A stretch of DNA of 64,000 nt from Lactarius indigo (Eukaryota; Basidiomycota; Agaricomycetes; Russulales; Russulaceae), in the NCBI GenBank assembly GCA_025766275.1, contig JAFKAC010000004.1:186001-250000 (forward strand), read 5' to 3'. The position numbers and the translations under genes were made by a program. Of the stretch, positions 45,075-58,338 are shown piece after piece; the first letter of the stretch is position 1; each line of letters starts with the position of its first letter. Under the pieces are notes generated by a model. The model was given only the letters and a program-made list of their open reading frames with translations. It had not been told where the DNA came from and ran no database searches.

Positions 45075-48000
45075 CACACGAGGTCTCCTTCTTTGAATTT
45101 GGGCGTATCTTTGTGTTTGACCCATGACTTTTGTGCCCGGAACATACAGGAGAAGGCACGTTGTCGTGCCTGTTTGAACTGATCTAGTCTTAGTGACACC
45201 TGTGGGATAGGGGACGGCCTGTCGGTCCAATCAGCGCGAGGGTTGTACCCTGATAAGAGAAAGAAGGGGGACTCCCGTGTGGTCTCGTTTGGCCAGTTAT
45301 TGTGCGTGAATTCCGCCATAGGCAGATATCGAACCCAATCGTCCTGTTGTTCATTTACCCAGAAGCGGAGGTATTGCTCCAGCCACTGGTTTGTTCGTTC
45401 CGATTGGCCGTCGGTCCTGGGGTGATAAGCGGTTGAGATGTTTTGGCTGATGCCGAGGATCTTGCATATCTCTCGCATAAATTTGGATGCAAAACGTGGG
45501 TCTCGATCACTGATAACACGCGAAGGGAGTCCAAATCGTGGGAAGACGTGTGACACATACAGAGCAGCTGTCCCTTCAGCGGTTATCTCTTCGTGGCAAG
45601 GGATGAAGACGGCGGCTTTGGTACAATCATGATCTGTTATTGTTAGAATGGAGTCATAGCCACGAGATATGGGGAGTTTGGTGATAAAGTCCACTGCGAT
45701 GGTTTTGAATGGTAGGGCTTCCGGTTTGGGATAGATGGGTTGCAGGGGCGCTCGGATGGGACGGAGATTGACCTTGTGTCGTTGGCATTCCGCGCACCCT
45801 TTTACGTAGTCTGTGATGTCGTTCTTCATCTGCGGCCACCAGTAGTGTCGTTCTGTCAGTTGGAGGGTGCGTTTAATGCCTGGATGGCCGTATACCGGAG
45901 AATCGTGATGTGCTGCGATGATGGTGCGTTTGTCATGGATGCCTCCGGTGACCACTCGTCGTCCATCTTTATACCATGTCCCTTCAATGTCTTTCAGTTT
46001 ATGCACGTCGACCCATGGCTTCAACTTAGCTATGTCTTGTTTGTAAATGGGGTGCGTAGGAGTCATTTCTACTGGTAGGATCTCCGGTCTCCCATGAGGG
46101 TTTTGCGGTTCTTCCAGGATATTGGCACGTATGAAGACGCTGTCTGGTAGTACTGTTATCCCTTCGTTGTCGTGTTCGCCCTGGTCGTAGTCTGGTCTTT
46201 GTGACAGCGCGTCAGCGCGTCCGTTGGAAGTTCCTTTGATGTGATGAATTTCGAAGTCATATTCAGAGAGTTCAAGTACTTCCCAGGCAACACGTCTGCT
46301 AATCTTTTGTGGCGACTTCCAGTATTGTAGGTTTAGATGGTCGGAGAAGACCTTGATCTTGTGAGGGGAGCCTGCTAGGAGAGGCCTCCAATGGCGGAAA
46401 GCTTTGACAATCGCCAGGAGTTCAAGATCGTAAATGTTGTAGTTCCGTTCTGCTTCATTGAGAGTAGATGAGTAATAGCCAATGGGGTGTCGTTTGCCAT
46501 CTTTTTTGCGTTGAAGGAGGACCGCTCCTGTTGCAAAACCCGACGTATCGACCTCCAACTCAAATTGTTGGGTGAGATCGGGGTGTGCTAGGACGGGTTC
46601 ACTGGTGACAAGGGTTTTGAGGTCTTGGAATGCCTTTTCTTCTTCAGTTCCCCAGTGCCATTCGGCGTCTTTACGTGTGAGTTTGTTAAGAGGTCGTGCT
46701 TTGGTTGCAAATTCTCGTATAAAGGGTCGGTAAAAGTTGCAAAAACCAAGAAAAGAGCGGACGTCCTTAACTTTGGTTGGCGTAGGCCAGTCTTTGATGC
46801 CGGCAATTTTGACAGGGTCCATGCGCGTCACCCCCTTTTCAAGGATTACCCCCAGGTAATCCATGTGTGGGGAGTGGAAGAGGCATTTTTCAAGTTTGTA
46901 ATAGAGGTCGTGCTCCGTGGATACGCGGAGGATGTCTCTGACCGCTTCAATGTGATCTTCCAGCAAATGCCTGAGCCCGGTGGCGATGCCAATGTCGTCC
47001 ATGTAGACTCTAATAACCGTTCCACGTGCCTCATGCTTTGCCATGATATCTCTAAATATAAAGTTCATCATGGTCTGGAACGTCGCAGGGGAGTTGGTCA
47101 GGCCGAAAAACATCACCGTGGGTTCGAATAGTCCGTATCGCGTTTTAAACGCTGCTTTCTCTTCGTCTCCTTCCTTGATGCGTATATTATTGTATCCCCA
47201 CCTAATGTCAAGCTTGGTGTAAATATGGGCGTTGCTTAGGTCCGTGATGAGGTCGGAGATGAGAGGGAGTGGGTATTGATTGCGAATAGTAACCGCGTTG
47301 ATCTTTCGGTAGTCTTGTACCGGCCGTAGTTTTCCATCCTTTTTCTTGATGAAGAAAAAGGATGACGCGTATGGGGATTTGGAAGGCCTTATGTATCCTT
47401 TCTTTAGTTGTTCGTCTATCCATTCTCGTAACTTCTTGTCTTCCTCCTGGGTCATGGGGTATATTTTGCAGTCGATGGCGTCTGCCGTTCCTGGTTTGAA
47501 TTCAATCGCATGATCCCAGGGTCTACTGGGAGGAAACCTGTCCGACGCTTCTTCGCTGAAGAGACGTTCAAATTCTTGATATTCGGGGGGCAACTCAACT
47601 TTATCGACGTATTGGTGGGCTGCGATGGCGAGATCCATTGCTGTCGCTCGGATTCGACAACCTTCCTCGAATTGTTGTCGTTGCTCGTCGGTGATGACGC
47701 AGGAATGTACAACTTCATATTCGTCATCTTGTACGGAGGAGGCTGCTACTACTGGTGTGATCCACTTGATGCGGGGGTTTACTGATCGGATGATGATGGG
47801 GAGCATTGCTTCGTGTATGGCTGCTTGTGACCATTTGATGTGAGGGTCGTATATTGCAAGCCATGGGTATCCCAATACGACGTCTTCGTCTCCTATATCT
47901 GTGATAAGGAAGCGTATTTCTTTATTAATTCCTTTAGTCTGCACGTCCACGTCAACATAATGGGTAATACACCCCGATTTGTTTTTGGTATTATCAATGT

Positions 48001-48247
48001 TCCATATTTTCTTTGGGATGTCTAGTGGTTTGGTTCCAAACCCCATCCTTTTGACGAAGGAGGGTCTCATGAAGCAGTGGGTTGCTCCTGAGTCTACTAA
48101 AGCTCATATGTCGGCCATTGTGTAACTGGTGCGGATTGATACTGGAACTCTCATTGAACGGTAGCGAGTCATGATTACACTGTTACAATTGACTGCCCTT
48201 ACCCAGGCCGATGGGTTCAGGCATCCTGAAAACCCTCCTTTTTCCAC
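45075..48247 (-). pseudogene. pol: Element 4 Pol, truncated at C-terminus
   Basis: Protease (VDSGATHCFM after a TGA near 48103 where element 6 has Arg), reverse transcriptase (FFFIKKKDGK, FFGLTNSPATF, VYMDDIG), RNase H (FELEVDTSGFATGAVLL), integrase (HHDSPVYGHPG, CAECQRHK, VDFITKLP, SDRDPRF, GQSERTNQW), then KFKEGDLV, where the LTR of element 3 begins. From the first Met near 48070 to the breakpoint the frame is fully open. This is one of the best preserved catalytic regions in the window, but it lacks the chromodomain. Confidence 0.93.
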
Positions 48248-50181
48248 AGCTGTTGGAGGATAATATCTTTAACGTTGTCCGATTCTCCTGCTACTCCATT
48301 AAGCCAGTCACTGGCACGCTGTTGAGGGGGTACTTCTTGGACTGCCCTGGTAGCGACTTCAGGTTCTTGTTGGTGATAGTCGGTATCGATATACCGACTA
48401 GTGGACGCTTGGGACTGATAATCCCTTCATGGCTGTCTGCAATCACGGGCTATGTGTCCGTCCTTTCCACAATTGTAACAAGTGACTGGCCTTGGGTTAT
48501 TACGTCCTCCTCCTCTCTGCAGGAATCCTCCGCGAGGCCGATACGGGGGGCGAGGGGCGAGTATGTCTTCTGCTCCTGTCAGTCGCCCTCTGATGCGATC
48601 TGCAGATGTGTCCATCGCGTTTGGGTCTCAGGGGAGGTTTCGGGGTTGCCAGGAGCTTCTTGGCGGTCCCTGCCAAGGGCATTGTTGTTGTCTTTGCGAT
48701 CTTTCCTGTTTCTGTGGCGCTCCCTTGTTGAGCATCGCTTTGAGGTGCATGTATTGTTGCTGGCGGGTAGTGGCTGCTTCTTTCCATTCTCAATAATTTT
48801 GTGGGGAGTCGAGGGTGTACACTTTTGAGTATAGGTCGGTGGGTAGTCCGCTTGCGAACAGGTCGAGTGTCTGGGGGTCGTCAAGCTGATAATGTGCGTG
48901 TCGCACTAGTTGTTCAAATTGAGTACAATACTCATCTAAATTGCCCCCGATCATCTTGAGCCCTTTCCTCAATTCATATTGGGCTTGCTCTTGTTCCATC
49001 GTGTTTCTGAAGCGCTGCATGAAGCTGCGCGTGACTTCGTTCCATAGTCCTTTGCTTGTTCGGGGTATTCCTACTTGTATTTGACCGTTGAGCCAGGTAA
49101 GCATCGCCAACACCCATTCACTGACGTTAACGCCTTTGATGTATGATAGAAAAAGAAGAGCTCGTCGGTATGGTGTGGCCATGATGCCTTCGTCTGCGTT
49201 CATGCCCCAGTAAACGTGCCATTGGGTAAGGAATGCTTCAACTTTCGCGCGTTCTCCGTCAAATACTGTGGGTGCTTCACCAGCCAATTTACTATTTGGG
49301 GGGGGAATAACGGGACCTACACCTGGTAATCCTCCCCCAGGGTGTCCTCCTCCTGGTGGTCCTCCTGGGAATCCTCCAGGAAATCCTCCGAATCCCGTCC
49401 CTCAGGGTGGGGGTCCTCCTCCTGGTAAGTCGCCAGGGGGTCCTCCTCCACCACCGCTGGGAGGGTCAGCTACGTCTGGCCCGATGGCGTGATGGATTGC
49501 TACGTCGTCGTCAGTCATTCAGTGACCAGTGTATGGGTTGATGGGAGCCAAATTGGCTCGCGATTCTTCTGCGATGCGTCTTTGTTCTTCCAGGGCTATT
49601 TGATCCCTTGCTTCGGTGGTGAGTTGCGCTTCTTCTTGCGTGATGGTGGCTGTTGCCATTGCGACTGCTGGGCTGTGGACGTGGATTATTTCTGGCTCTG
49701 GTTGATGGATAGTCAGGGACTCAGTTCGTTGTATGATGTGTTCGCCAATAGCTCCTAGGCTGGCTTCTTCTGCTGGTGTATTTCCTCGGTCTGGTGATTG
49801 TTGGCTATCGGAGGTCTCTTCTCCACTGACTCCTTCGTCTGTATGTTCCTGTGCTTGTCCGTCAATGGGACCGTAGTCTGCGCGGCTGTTGAGTTCTCGC
49901 GCGTCGATGTCACAGTTGTAATTTCTTCCGGTTGGTCGTACGATATCCCAGCGATGGTCTATAGGGTTCCAAGTAACCTTGGTCCAACAAAGGTGTTCAA
50001 AATTGAACTCAACAGGTCGGAAACGGTTTGGACCGTTGAACTCCACAAAGTATCCAGTATCTTCTCCTCGTTCTCTCCACTGGGCTGCTCCCAAGAATCT
50101 TGTTGGTACGTTACGGTCTCCTTGTCGTTCGATATAGTAGGGACGGAAAGATGTCCACTGATCTCTGGTCGAATACGCCAC
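48217..50181 (-). CDS. gag: Element 4 Gag (several nonsense codons)
   Basis: A 655-codon frame collinear with the intact Gag of element 6. TGA codons at 49519-49521 (YTGH-stop-MTDDD), 48790-48792 (QNY-stop-EWKE) and near 48430 (CRQP-stop) each replace an arginine of element 6, and another stop lies in the Gly/Pro linker. Conserved TRDQWTSFRPYYIERQGD block, capsid FLTQWHVYWGMNADEG, CCHC knuckle CYNCGKDGHIARDC, end at TGA 48217-48219 with frameshift heptamer GGGTTTT at 48229-48235. It opens at GTG 50181. Confidence 0.9.
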
Positions 50182-50188
50182 GATGAAG

Positions 50189-50199
50189 ATCTTGGTCTT
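50189..50199 (-). promoter_or_regulatory. Element 4 self-priming primer-binding site
   Basis: AAGACCAAGAT (minus), two bases from the LTR; complementary to ATCTTGGTCTT at 50448-50438, 34 nt downstream of TATAAG (50482-50477). Confidence 0.85.
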
Positions 50200-50201
50200 A
50201 A

Positions 50202-50686
50202 TGTTACGCTCCACCGGCGTTAGTCCGACTTGGACTCAAGGAAGGCGTAATCGACTTAGCAAAGTAAGGGCGAATGGGGATCACGTGTCAACCCAACGCA
50301 AGCTGAACAGGGGCACTCTTGGCACACGCTGCAGCTAAGATGAAAAGACACTATCCCTTGGTGGATAGGAGCGGGAGCACTCTTAGTTCAAAGACTAAGG
50401 GAGGCAAAAGACAAGTTTTAGAGAAGGTGGATTGAAGAAGACCAAGATGGGGACTCTTGGTCTTCCGAGTCAACTACTTATACAGATACACACGGGCTTT
50501 AAAGCGCCGCTAGAATGATAGAAAGCCAATAGCGTAACTAGCTCAAACCCTAGTACAGCTATCCTAGGAATGAGTCATACACGAGCCACAATCACATGTG
50601 TACTACTATGATGACTGATACAATGTAAATGTCCATGACTAATACTGAGAATTGGTCCGTAGTCATAACCAGTGGTGATTGTAACA
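50202..50686 (-). repeat. Element 4, 5' LTR
   Basis: 485 bp, TGTTACGCTCC to TTGTAACA in plus reading; same family as the LTRs of element 6. Confidence 0.93.
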
Positions 50687-52833
50687 TGGTGGCGCGGTTG
50701 CAGCAGATTTGGGTTCGCAACGAAGGTCCGGGCAACGTTGAGGGTTCTTACGAAGACTTCGGGGGGAAGGATGACGACTTCGCTGTTATCGCTCACCCCC
50801 TGGTCGTAGTCTGGGCATCTCAACAGGGCGTCCGCTCTGCCATTGCTCTTTCCTTTGATGTGATGAATTTCGAAGTCGTATTCGGAAAGTTCAAGTACTT
50901 CCCTTGCGACCCATCTGCTGATTTTCTGCGGCGACTTCCAGTACTGCAGGTTGAGGTGGTCGGAATAGATTTTGATCTTGGGTGGGGCTCCTGCGAGCAA
51001 CGGCCTCCAGTTTCGCAGGGCTTTGACTATTGCGAGTAATTCTAAGTCGTAGATATCGTAATTTTGCTCCGCCTCCAAGAGCGTGGCTGAGTAATAGCCT
51101 ATGGGGTGTCGTTTTCCGTCAGACTTCTGCTGTAGTAATACGGCTCCCACCGCGTATCCAGAGGCGTCAACCTCTAGTTCAAATGGATCTTGGAGGACCG
51201 GGTGTGCCAGCACCAGTTCTTCGGTTACGAGGCGTTTGAGGGTGTTAAATGCCTTGTCTTCTTTGTCTGTCCATCACCATTCTTCGTCTTTTCGCGTTAA
51301 CTTGGTTAGTGGTTTGGCGTGGGTTGCGAAGCCGTGGATAAAAAGTCTGTAAAAGTTGCAGAAGCCAAGGAACGAGCGGACATCTTTGACTTTTGTTGGC
51401 ATTGGCCAGTCTTTGATGCCTTGAACTTTTACAGGGTCCATCTGGGTCACCCCCCTCTCAAGGATTACCCCCAGGTAATCCATCCGCGGCTGGTGGAACA
51501 GGCACTTCTCGAGTTTGAAATAGAGGTCATGGTCCTCCGCGACGCATAGGACGTCGCGTATGGCCACGATATGGGCTGCCAAATCATGATCAAAATGAGT
51601 GGCGATACCAATGTCATCCATGTAGACATGTATCGTGGTTCCCAGGCGTTCATGCTTTGCGATCGTGTCACGGTAGATGTGGTTCATCATCGCCTGAAAG
51701 GTAGCCGGGGAGTTAGTGAGGCCAAAGAACATGACCGTGGGCTCAAAAAGGCCGAATTTGGTTTTGAATGCTGCCTTCTCCTGGTCTCCGTCGCAAATCC
51801 TAATATTGTTGTAGCCCCAACGAATGTCGAGCTTCGTGTAGATATGTGCGTTGCTGAGGTCAAGAATGAGGTCCTGGATCAATGGCAGCAGGTACTGATT
51901 GCAAATGGTGTGCGAATTAATGACGCGATAGTCCTGCACTGGACATAGTTTTCCGTCCTTCTTTTTAATGAAGAAGAAGGAGGAGGCGTACGGGGAGATG
52001 GAAGGGCATAAATACCCCTGTTTCAGCTTTTCATTGAGGAATTCCTTCAACTCATCTTCTTCCTTCTGTGTCATGGGATATATTTTACAGTCGATCGACA
52101 CCGGCGCTGATGGTTTGAAGTCTATTGCGTGGTCCCAGGGCCGTGCTGGGGGGAAGCGATGTGAGGCTTGCTCATTAAAGAGCTTGCTGAACTCCACGTA
52201 TACTGGTGGCAACACAGCTGGCGTCTGTTGCTGTTTAGCTGATATGGCCAGCTCCATCGAGGTGGTGGCCCGTGCGAAGGTTTCTTCGTCTAACTCCTGG
52301 ACGATCGCTTCCTTTTCTGCGGTGATTAAAGCCCGGATAGTGGGCGTCGTGAGTAACTCTTCAGTGGTTGCCAGTACCACTGGTTGCATGTTGGGATGCA
52401 TGGTCGCCGTTGCCCAGCTAATTGTGGGTTCGAAGGCACTTAGCCATGGATAGCCCAGTACCATGTTTTCGCTTCCGAGATCGGTGACCAAGAAGGTCAT
52501 CTTCTTGACCTGTCCTCGTGTTTTCACCTCTAGGTTAACATAATGAGTGATTAACCCAGCTTTGTTTTCCGTATTATCTATGTTCCATATCTTGCGGGGC
52601 GTTTCTAGTGGCCATATCGGGATTCCTGCCCGGGCGGCCATTCCTGGTTTGATGAAGTTGTCAGTGGCTCTGGAGTCCACCAAAGCCTTTGTTTCAGTCG
52701 TTTGGTAATTCGTTCGGACAGTCACTGGAATTCGTAGGGATCGATAGCATGTTGTCACAATTACAGAATTACATTGTAGAGCCCTCACCCAGACTGACGG
52801 GTTCAGGCACCCTGAAAACCCTCTTTTCCCCAC
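50687..52833 (-). pseudogene. pol: Element 5 Pol fragment
   Basis: Protease (the usual VDSGATDNF reads VDSRATDNF, so the catalytic DSG has become DSR), reverse transcriptase (FFGLTNSPATF, VYMDDIG), a TGA at 51274-51276 after KDEEW, RNase H (FELEVDASGYAVGAVLLQ) and part of the connection, ending at the LTR of element 4. The altered protease triad and several Arg to Cys/His changes (for example LCPVQDYR) also fit C-to-T change at CpG. Confidence 0.92.
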
Positions 52834-53004
52834 AGATCTTGGAGTATGAGGTCTTTTACCTCATCCGTGCTATTGGCTACCTGTGTCAGCCATTCCTTTG
52901 CTTGTTCTCCTGCCGTTTTTGCTGCGCTGATTTGCGGTGCTGGCATCACGCTGGGTGCCGGTGTTGCGTACCCCGGCAGCGATGGTTCGTATTGGGACAC
53001 CGGT
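52803..53004 (-). pseudogene. gag: Element 5 Gag, C-terminal fragment
   Basis: The last about 65 codons of gag (AGEQAKEWLTQVANSTDEVK to the end), over the frameshift heptamer GGGTTTT at 52815-52821. The frame continues at 60796, giving SPGPVSQYEPSLPG across the element 6 insertion. Confidence 0.9.
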
Positions 53005-53500
53005 TGTTACGCTCCACCGGCGTTAGTCCGACTTGGACACTGCGAGGGCGTAATCAACTTAGCGGAGATAGGTGAATGGGGACCACGTGTCAACCCAACA
53101 CGAGCTGAACAGGGGCTCTTCGGCACACGCTGCAGCAAAGAAGTAGTATCCCTTGATGGATACGAGTGGAGGTACACTTAGTCTGAGACTAAGGAAGAGA
53201 GCGAGTCAAATGGTGGATTGAAGAAGACCAAGATGGGGACTCTTGGTCTTCCGACGCTACTACTTATACAGATACGTGCGGGCTTTAAAGCGCCGCTGGA
53301 ATGGTAAGTAACCAATAGCGTAACTAGCTCGAACCCTAGTACAGCTATCCTAGGAATGAGTCATACATGAGTCACAATCACATGCGAACTACTATGCTGA
53401 TTCATACGAAGTAAGAGTCCATGACTAATACTGATACCGGACCGTAGTCATAACCGGTCATGAGTCGTGTGTAATGAGTCATCAAGTCCGTACTGTAACA
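53005..53500 (-). repeat. Element 6, 3' LTR
   Basis: 496 bp, TGTTACGCTCC to TACTGTAACA in plus reading; polypurine tract AAAAGGGGGTGA (minus) abuts at 53501-53512. Confidence 0.97.
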
Positions 53501-53532
53501 TCACCCCCTTTTCAAGAGTGAGGCCCACCTCA

Positions 53533-56500
53533 CTAGTCCGCTACCGATTCTTGCCTCATCCGTTCTGCCTTGTCTTCCATCCTTGCCAATATGTTAGCAC
53601 GCTCCAGTCGATAAAGACTGTCCTTTTTGTCCGTGGTTACCATCTCCCTCTCCATTTGCAACTGCCTAATCCGCTTCTCCAATTGGTCTTTGGCAAAGGC
53701 GAATTGCCGGAACCGGCGTAGTTCTTGAGTAAGGGTGACATCTCCGATGCGCATAAGCAGTAAGTCGGTGGGATGTCGATCGCAGAGCATGAAATACTCC
53801 TCGTGTGGGATGAATGTGCGGTTGTTCTTTGGGAGATGGGGTGTGGCGTAGAGGGGTTTTCCGTAGAGGAAGCCCGATCCCGGAGCTAGTCCGAGTACGA
53901 AGGGGTCTCCTCCTCGGATAACCTGTACATGAGATGCTTGTACCGTCGGTCCGTTGGGGAGTTTGATCGGGAACGGAATGTAATCGGGTCCTCGATTGAC
54001 CCGGAACCCTTCAGGGACGACAAGTCGGGTTGCTGGGTCTCGTTCGCCCATTGGTGTATAACGAGCCGCTTGTGCCATGGCGACTCGTCCCCTGTGTAGA
54101 GGTCCCCCCGCTGCGTCGACGAGGAAGGGAGTGGCGGCTGGATCTTCAGCGTAGAATTCATGATTAAGGAACGTGTGCCTGATAGGGTAGTGGTCTCCAA
54201 GCTCGTCTTCATCCTCATCCTCGTCCAATACTCCCTCCGTTCCTTCATCATTCGGCGTCGGCAGGCGGCGATATGCAGTTGCTCCTGCTGCCACCGCGCC
54301 GCCGTCTCCTTCCACTCTTGTTCGTATTTCTTCATGGCGTCGGGTGGCTGTACCGCGCGGGACAGCTGCTTGAAGCCGAAAGAGCTCGTCTTCCGTGAGG
54401 AAGACTTCGGGCTCGCCGGTGTCGGGGTTTGTGAGGGCGTACATTGGTGGAGGTGCTGGTTGAGTTGCTGCTGGATCGTCGTCGAGAGTTCCCTGTATGG
54501 GCACAGGGAATCGTTGCAGTGTCTGGTGCAGTTCTTCACTAGTGATAGGGCTGTCTTCCTCATGCTGCAGGGAGGTACGGCTTCCACTTGTAGTTCCAGC
54601 GGCTGCGGTGTTGTAGGTGGAGTCGGGGTTGACAAGCGTGGCGGAGGAGTCATTGACGATGGTAGAGAGGAGTGCGAGCTGGTTGTTGCGTTGGGTAGAG
54701 GACATGGAATGAGTGGGAGATGGGGACTTATCACGACAAGAGGTCATCCTTATATGCGTTTCTCTGTTGGGGTTAGAATGTTTGAACTTCCGAACGGCTT
54801 CATCGGCAAATACGTCGTCCTTATCGATCCATTGATTGTCTGAGTCCGGATAGCCCTTCCATTTGACAAGGTACTGGAGTCGACGTCTTCTGCCGAATCG
54901 CCGAGAGTCTAGAATCTTCTCGACCTCATATTCTTCTTCGTTATCGACCAAATCAGGTGGTGGGCGCTGATAGTTTGGTCCGTGCGTGGGTGTTTCGCGA
55001 TAAGGTGTGAGAAGGTCTATGTGGAAAACATTGTGGATGCTCCACTGCGTGGGAAGTTGGAGGCGATAGTTGACAGGAGACATCACCTGGATGACCTTAA
55101 ATGGTCCATGTCGCTTGGCCGCTAGTTTTGCGGTTGGCTGGTGAGTGCGTAAGTGGCGTCCTTCTAGCCACACGAGGTCTCCTTCTTTGAACTTGGGCAT
55201 ATCTTTGTGTTTGACCCATGACTTTTGCGCCCGGAACATGCAGGAGAAGGCGCGTTGTTGTGCCTGTTTGAACTGGTCTAGCCTCAACGACACCTGTGGG
55301 ATAGGGGAAGGCCTATTGGTCCAATCAGCGCGAGGGTTGAACCCTGATAAGAGGAAAAAGGGGGACTCCCGTGTGGTTTTGTTAGGCCAGTTGTTATGCG
55401 TGAATTCCGCCATTGGTAGATAATGAACCCAGTCATCCTGTCGTTCATTTACCCAGAAGCAGAGATATTGTTCCAGCCACTGATTTGTTCGTTCTGATTG
55501 GCCATCGGTCCTGGGATGATAAGCGGTTGAGATATTTTGGCTGATGCCAAGGATTTTGCATATCTCTCACATGAACTTGGATGCGAAGCGGGGGTCTCTA
55601 TCACTGATAACACGCGAGGGGAGTCCAAACCGTGGGAAGACATGAGAAACGTACAGGGCGGCCGTTCCCTCGGCCGTTATCTCTTCATTACAAGGAATGA
55701 AGACGGCAGCTTTGGTGCAATCGTGATCTGTCACCGTTAGAATGGAATCGTAGCCACGGGAGATAGGGAGTTTAGTGATAAAGTCCACAGCGATGGTTTC
55801 GAACGGCAAGGCTTCCGGTTTGGGATAAATGGGTTGTAGAGGCGCTCTGATGGGGCGAAGGTTGACTTTGTGTCGTTGGCATTCCGCACAGCCTTTGACG
55901 TAGTCCTGAACATCATTCTTCATTTGCGGCCACCAGTAGTGTCGTTCGGTAAGTTGAAGGGTGCGTTTGATGCCAGGATGACCATAGACAGGGGAATCGT
56001 GGTGGGCGGCAATAATGGTACGCTTGTCGTGGATGCCGCCAGTGACTACTCGGCATCCGTCCTTGTACCATGTTCCCTCAATGTCTTTTAGCTTGTGAGC
56101 ATCAACCCAGGGTTTCAACTTAGCTATGTCTTGTTCGTAAATGGGGTGTTCTGGTGTCATTTCTACAGGTAGGATTTCAGGTCTCCAATGTGAATGTCGT
56201 GGTTCCTCCAGTGTGGTGGCACGTGTGAAGATGCTTTCCGGTAATACCGTTATTCCTTCGTTGTCGTTTTCTCCTTGGTCGTAGTCTGGTCTTCGAGATA
56301 GGGCATCGGCGCGTCCGTTGGAAGTGCCTTTGATGTGGTGAATTTCGAAATCGTATTCCGAGAGTTCAAGTACTTCCCTAGCCACACGTCTGCTTATCTT
56401 CTGTGGCGACTTCCAGTATTGTAAGTTAAGATGGTCGGAGAATACTTTGATCTTGTGAGGGGAACCCGCTAAGAGGGGTCTCCAGTGACGGAAGGCTTTG

Positions 56501-58338
56501 ACGATTGCCAGAAGTTCGAGGTCGTAAATGTCGTAATTTCGTTTGGCTTCGTTGAGTGTAGATGAGTAATAGCCGATAGGGTGTCTTTTACCGTCTGCTT
56601 TGTGCTGAAGGAGAACAGCTCCGGTGGCAAATCCAGATGCATCAACTTCTAGTTCGAATTGTTGCATGAGGTCTGGGTGTGCGAGGACGGGTTCGCTAGT
56701 AACAAGGGTTTTGAGGTCTTGAAACGCCTTTTCTTCTTCCGTTCCCCAGTGCCATTCAGTGTCTTTGCGTGTGAGTTTGTTAAGAGGTCGTGCTTTGGTT
56801 GCGAAACCTCGTATGAAAGGTCGGTAAAAATTGCAAAAACTGAGAAAAGAGCGGACGTCCTTAACCTTGGTTGGCGTAGGCCAATCCTTGATGCCAGAAA
56901 TTTTGACAGGGTCCATGCGTGTCACCCCCTTTTCAAGGATTACCCCCAGGTAATCCATGCGCGGAGAGTGGAAGAGGCATTTCTCAAGCTTGTAATACAA
57001 GTCGTGTTCCACGGATACACGGAGTACGTCCTTGACAGCTTCGATATGATCTGGCAGAGAGTGATTAAGTCCTGTAGCGATGCCGATGTCGTCCATATAG
57101 ACCCGAATAATGGTGCCCCGTTTTTCGTGTTTCGCGATAATGTCCCTAAAGATGAAATTCATCATAGTCTGGAACGTTGCTGGGGAATTGGTTAGGCCGA
57201 AAAACATCACCGTTGGTTCAAATAATCCGTAATGCGTTTTGAACGCGGCTTTTTCCTCATCTCCCTCCTTGATGCGTACATTGTTATACCCCCATCTGAC
57301 ATCAAGTTTGGTGTAGATGTGGGCATTGCTGAGGTCGGTAATGAGGTCGGAGATGAGAGGGAGTGGGTATTGGTTGCGGATGGTGACCGCATTGATTTTT
57401 CAGTAGTCCTGCACGGGTCGTAATTTTCCATCCTTCTTTTTGATGAAGAAGAAGGATGAGGCGTATGGAGATTTGGAGGGTCGTATATACCCCTTCTTGA
57501 GCTGCTCGTTGATCCATTCGCGTAGTTTTTTATCCTCTTCTTGAGTCATTGGGTATATCTTGCAGTTGATTGCGTCGGCTGTTCCCGGTTTAAACTTGAT
57601 GGCATGGTCCCAAGGCCTGCTCGGTGGAAATCTGTCTGACGCTTCTTCGCTGAAGAGGCGTTCAAATTCGCGATACTCGGGGGGTAACTCAGCTTTAGTA
57701 ACATATTGTTGAGCGGCAATAGCGAGGTCCGTTGCGGTAGCCCTGATCTGGCATCCCTCTTCGAACTGTTGTCGCTGCTCGTCCGTAATAACACAGGAGT
57801 GTACTATTTCGTAGTCGTCATCCTGGGCGGTAGTTGCTGCAACGACTGGCGTTGTTTTGATGTATGGGTTAGTTGATCAAATAATAATAGGGAGCATATC
57901 CTCGTGTATAGCGGCTTGGGACCATTTGATATGTGGGTCATAGATGGCAAGCCAAGGATACCCTAATACAATGTCTTCGTTGCCAATATCTGTAATAAGG
58001 AATCGGATTTCCTTATGGATGCCTTTAGTTTGGACATCGACATCGGTATAGTGAGTGATACGCCCCGACTTGTTTTCCATATTGTCAATATTCCATATTT
58101 TCTTTGGGACGTCGAGCTGTTTGGTCCCAAGTCCCATCCTTCGTGCAAAGGAGGGCTTCATGAAGCAATGAGTTGCTCCTGAGTCGACTAATGCTCGTAT
58201 GTCGGCCATTGCGTAACTGGTGCGAATCGATACTGGAACTCTCATAGAACGATAGCGAGTCATGATTACACTGTTACAATTGACTGCCCTCACCCAGGCC
58301 GATGGGTTCAGGCGTCCTGAAAACCCTCCTTTTTCCAC
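53533..58338 (-). CDS. pol: Element 6 Pol (three CGA-to-TGA nonsense codons)
   Basis: One frame of 1,602 codons with TGA at 57877-57879, 57400-57402 and 55567-55569. At all three, element 4 or 2 has arginine (IIIRS, QDYRKIN, KFMREIC). Protease VDSGATHCFM near residue 52; reverse transcriptase with FFGLTNSPATF and VYMDDIG near residue 410; RNase H (FELEVDASGFATGAVLLQ); integrase with HHDSPVYGHPG, CAECQRHK, VDFITKLP, SDRDPRF and GQSERTNQW; chromodomain EYEVEKILDSRRFGRRRRLQ. About 380 further residues end in a conserved module (PEGFRVNRGPDYIPFPI, ASHVQVIRGGDP, YGKPLYATPH, YRLERANIL). It enters from gag by a -1 shift. Apart from the three stops it looks complete. Confidence 0.95.

Larger units (their letters stand above)
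45075..50686 (-). mobile_element. Ty3/gypsy element 4, interrupted by element 3
   Basis: 5' LTR, gag and most of pol in minus orientation, close relative of element 6. It is inserted in the pol of element 5: the homology to element 2 resumes at 50687 in the segment after reverse transcriptase. Its left third is absent because element 3 lies in its pol and everything beyond was lost. Confidence 0.9.
50687..53004 (-). mobile_element. Ty3/gypsy element 5, left segment
   Basis: Pol N-terminal half and the end of gag of an element closely related to element 2. It is cut on the left by element 4 and on the right by element 6. It continues at 60796 after the CCGGT duplication. Confidence 0.92.
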
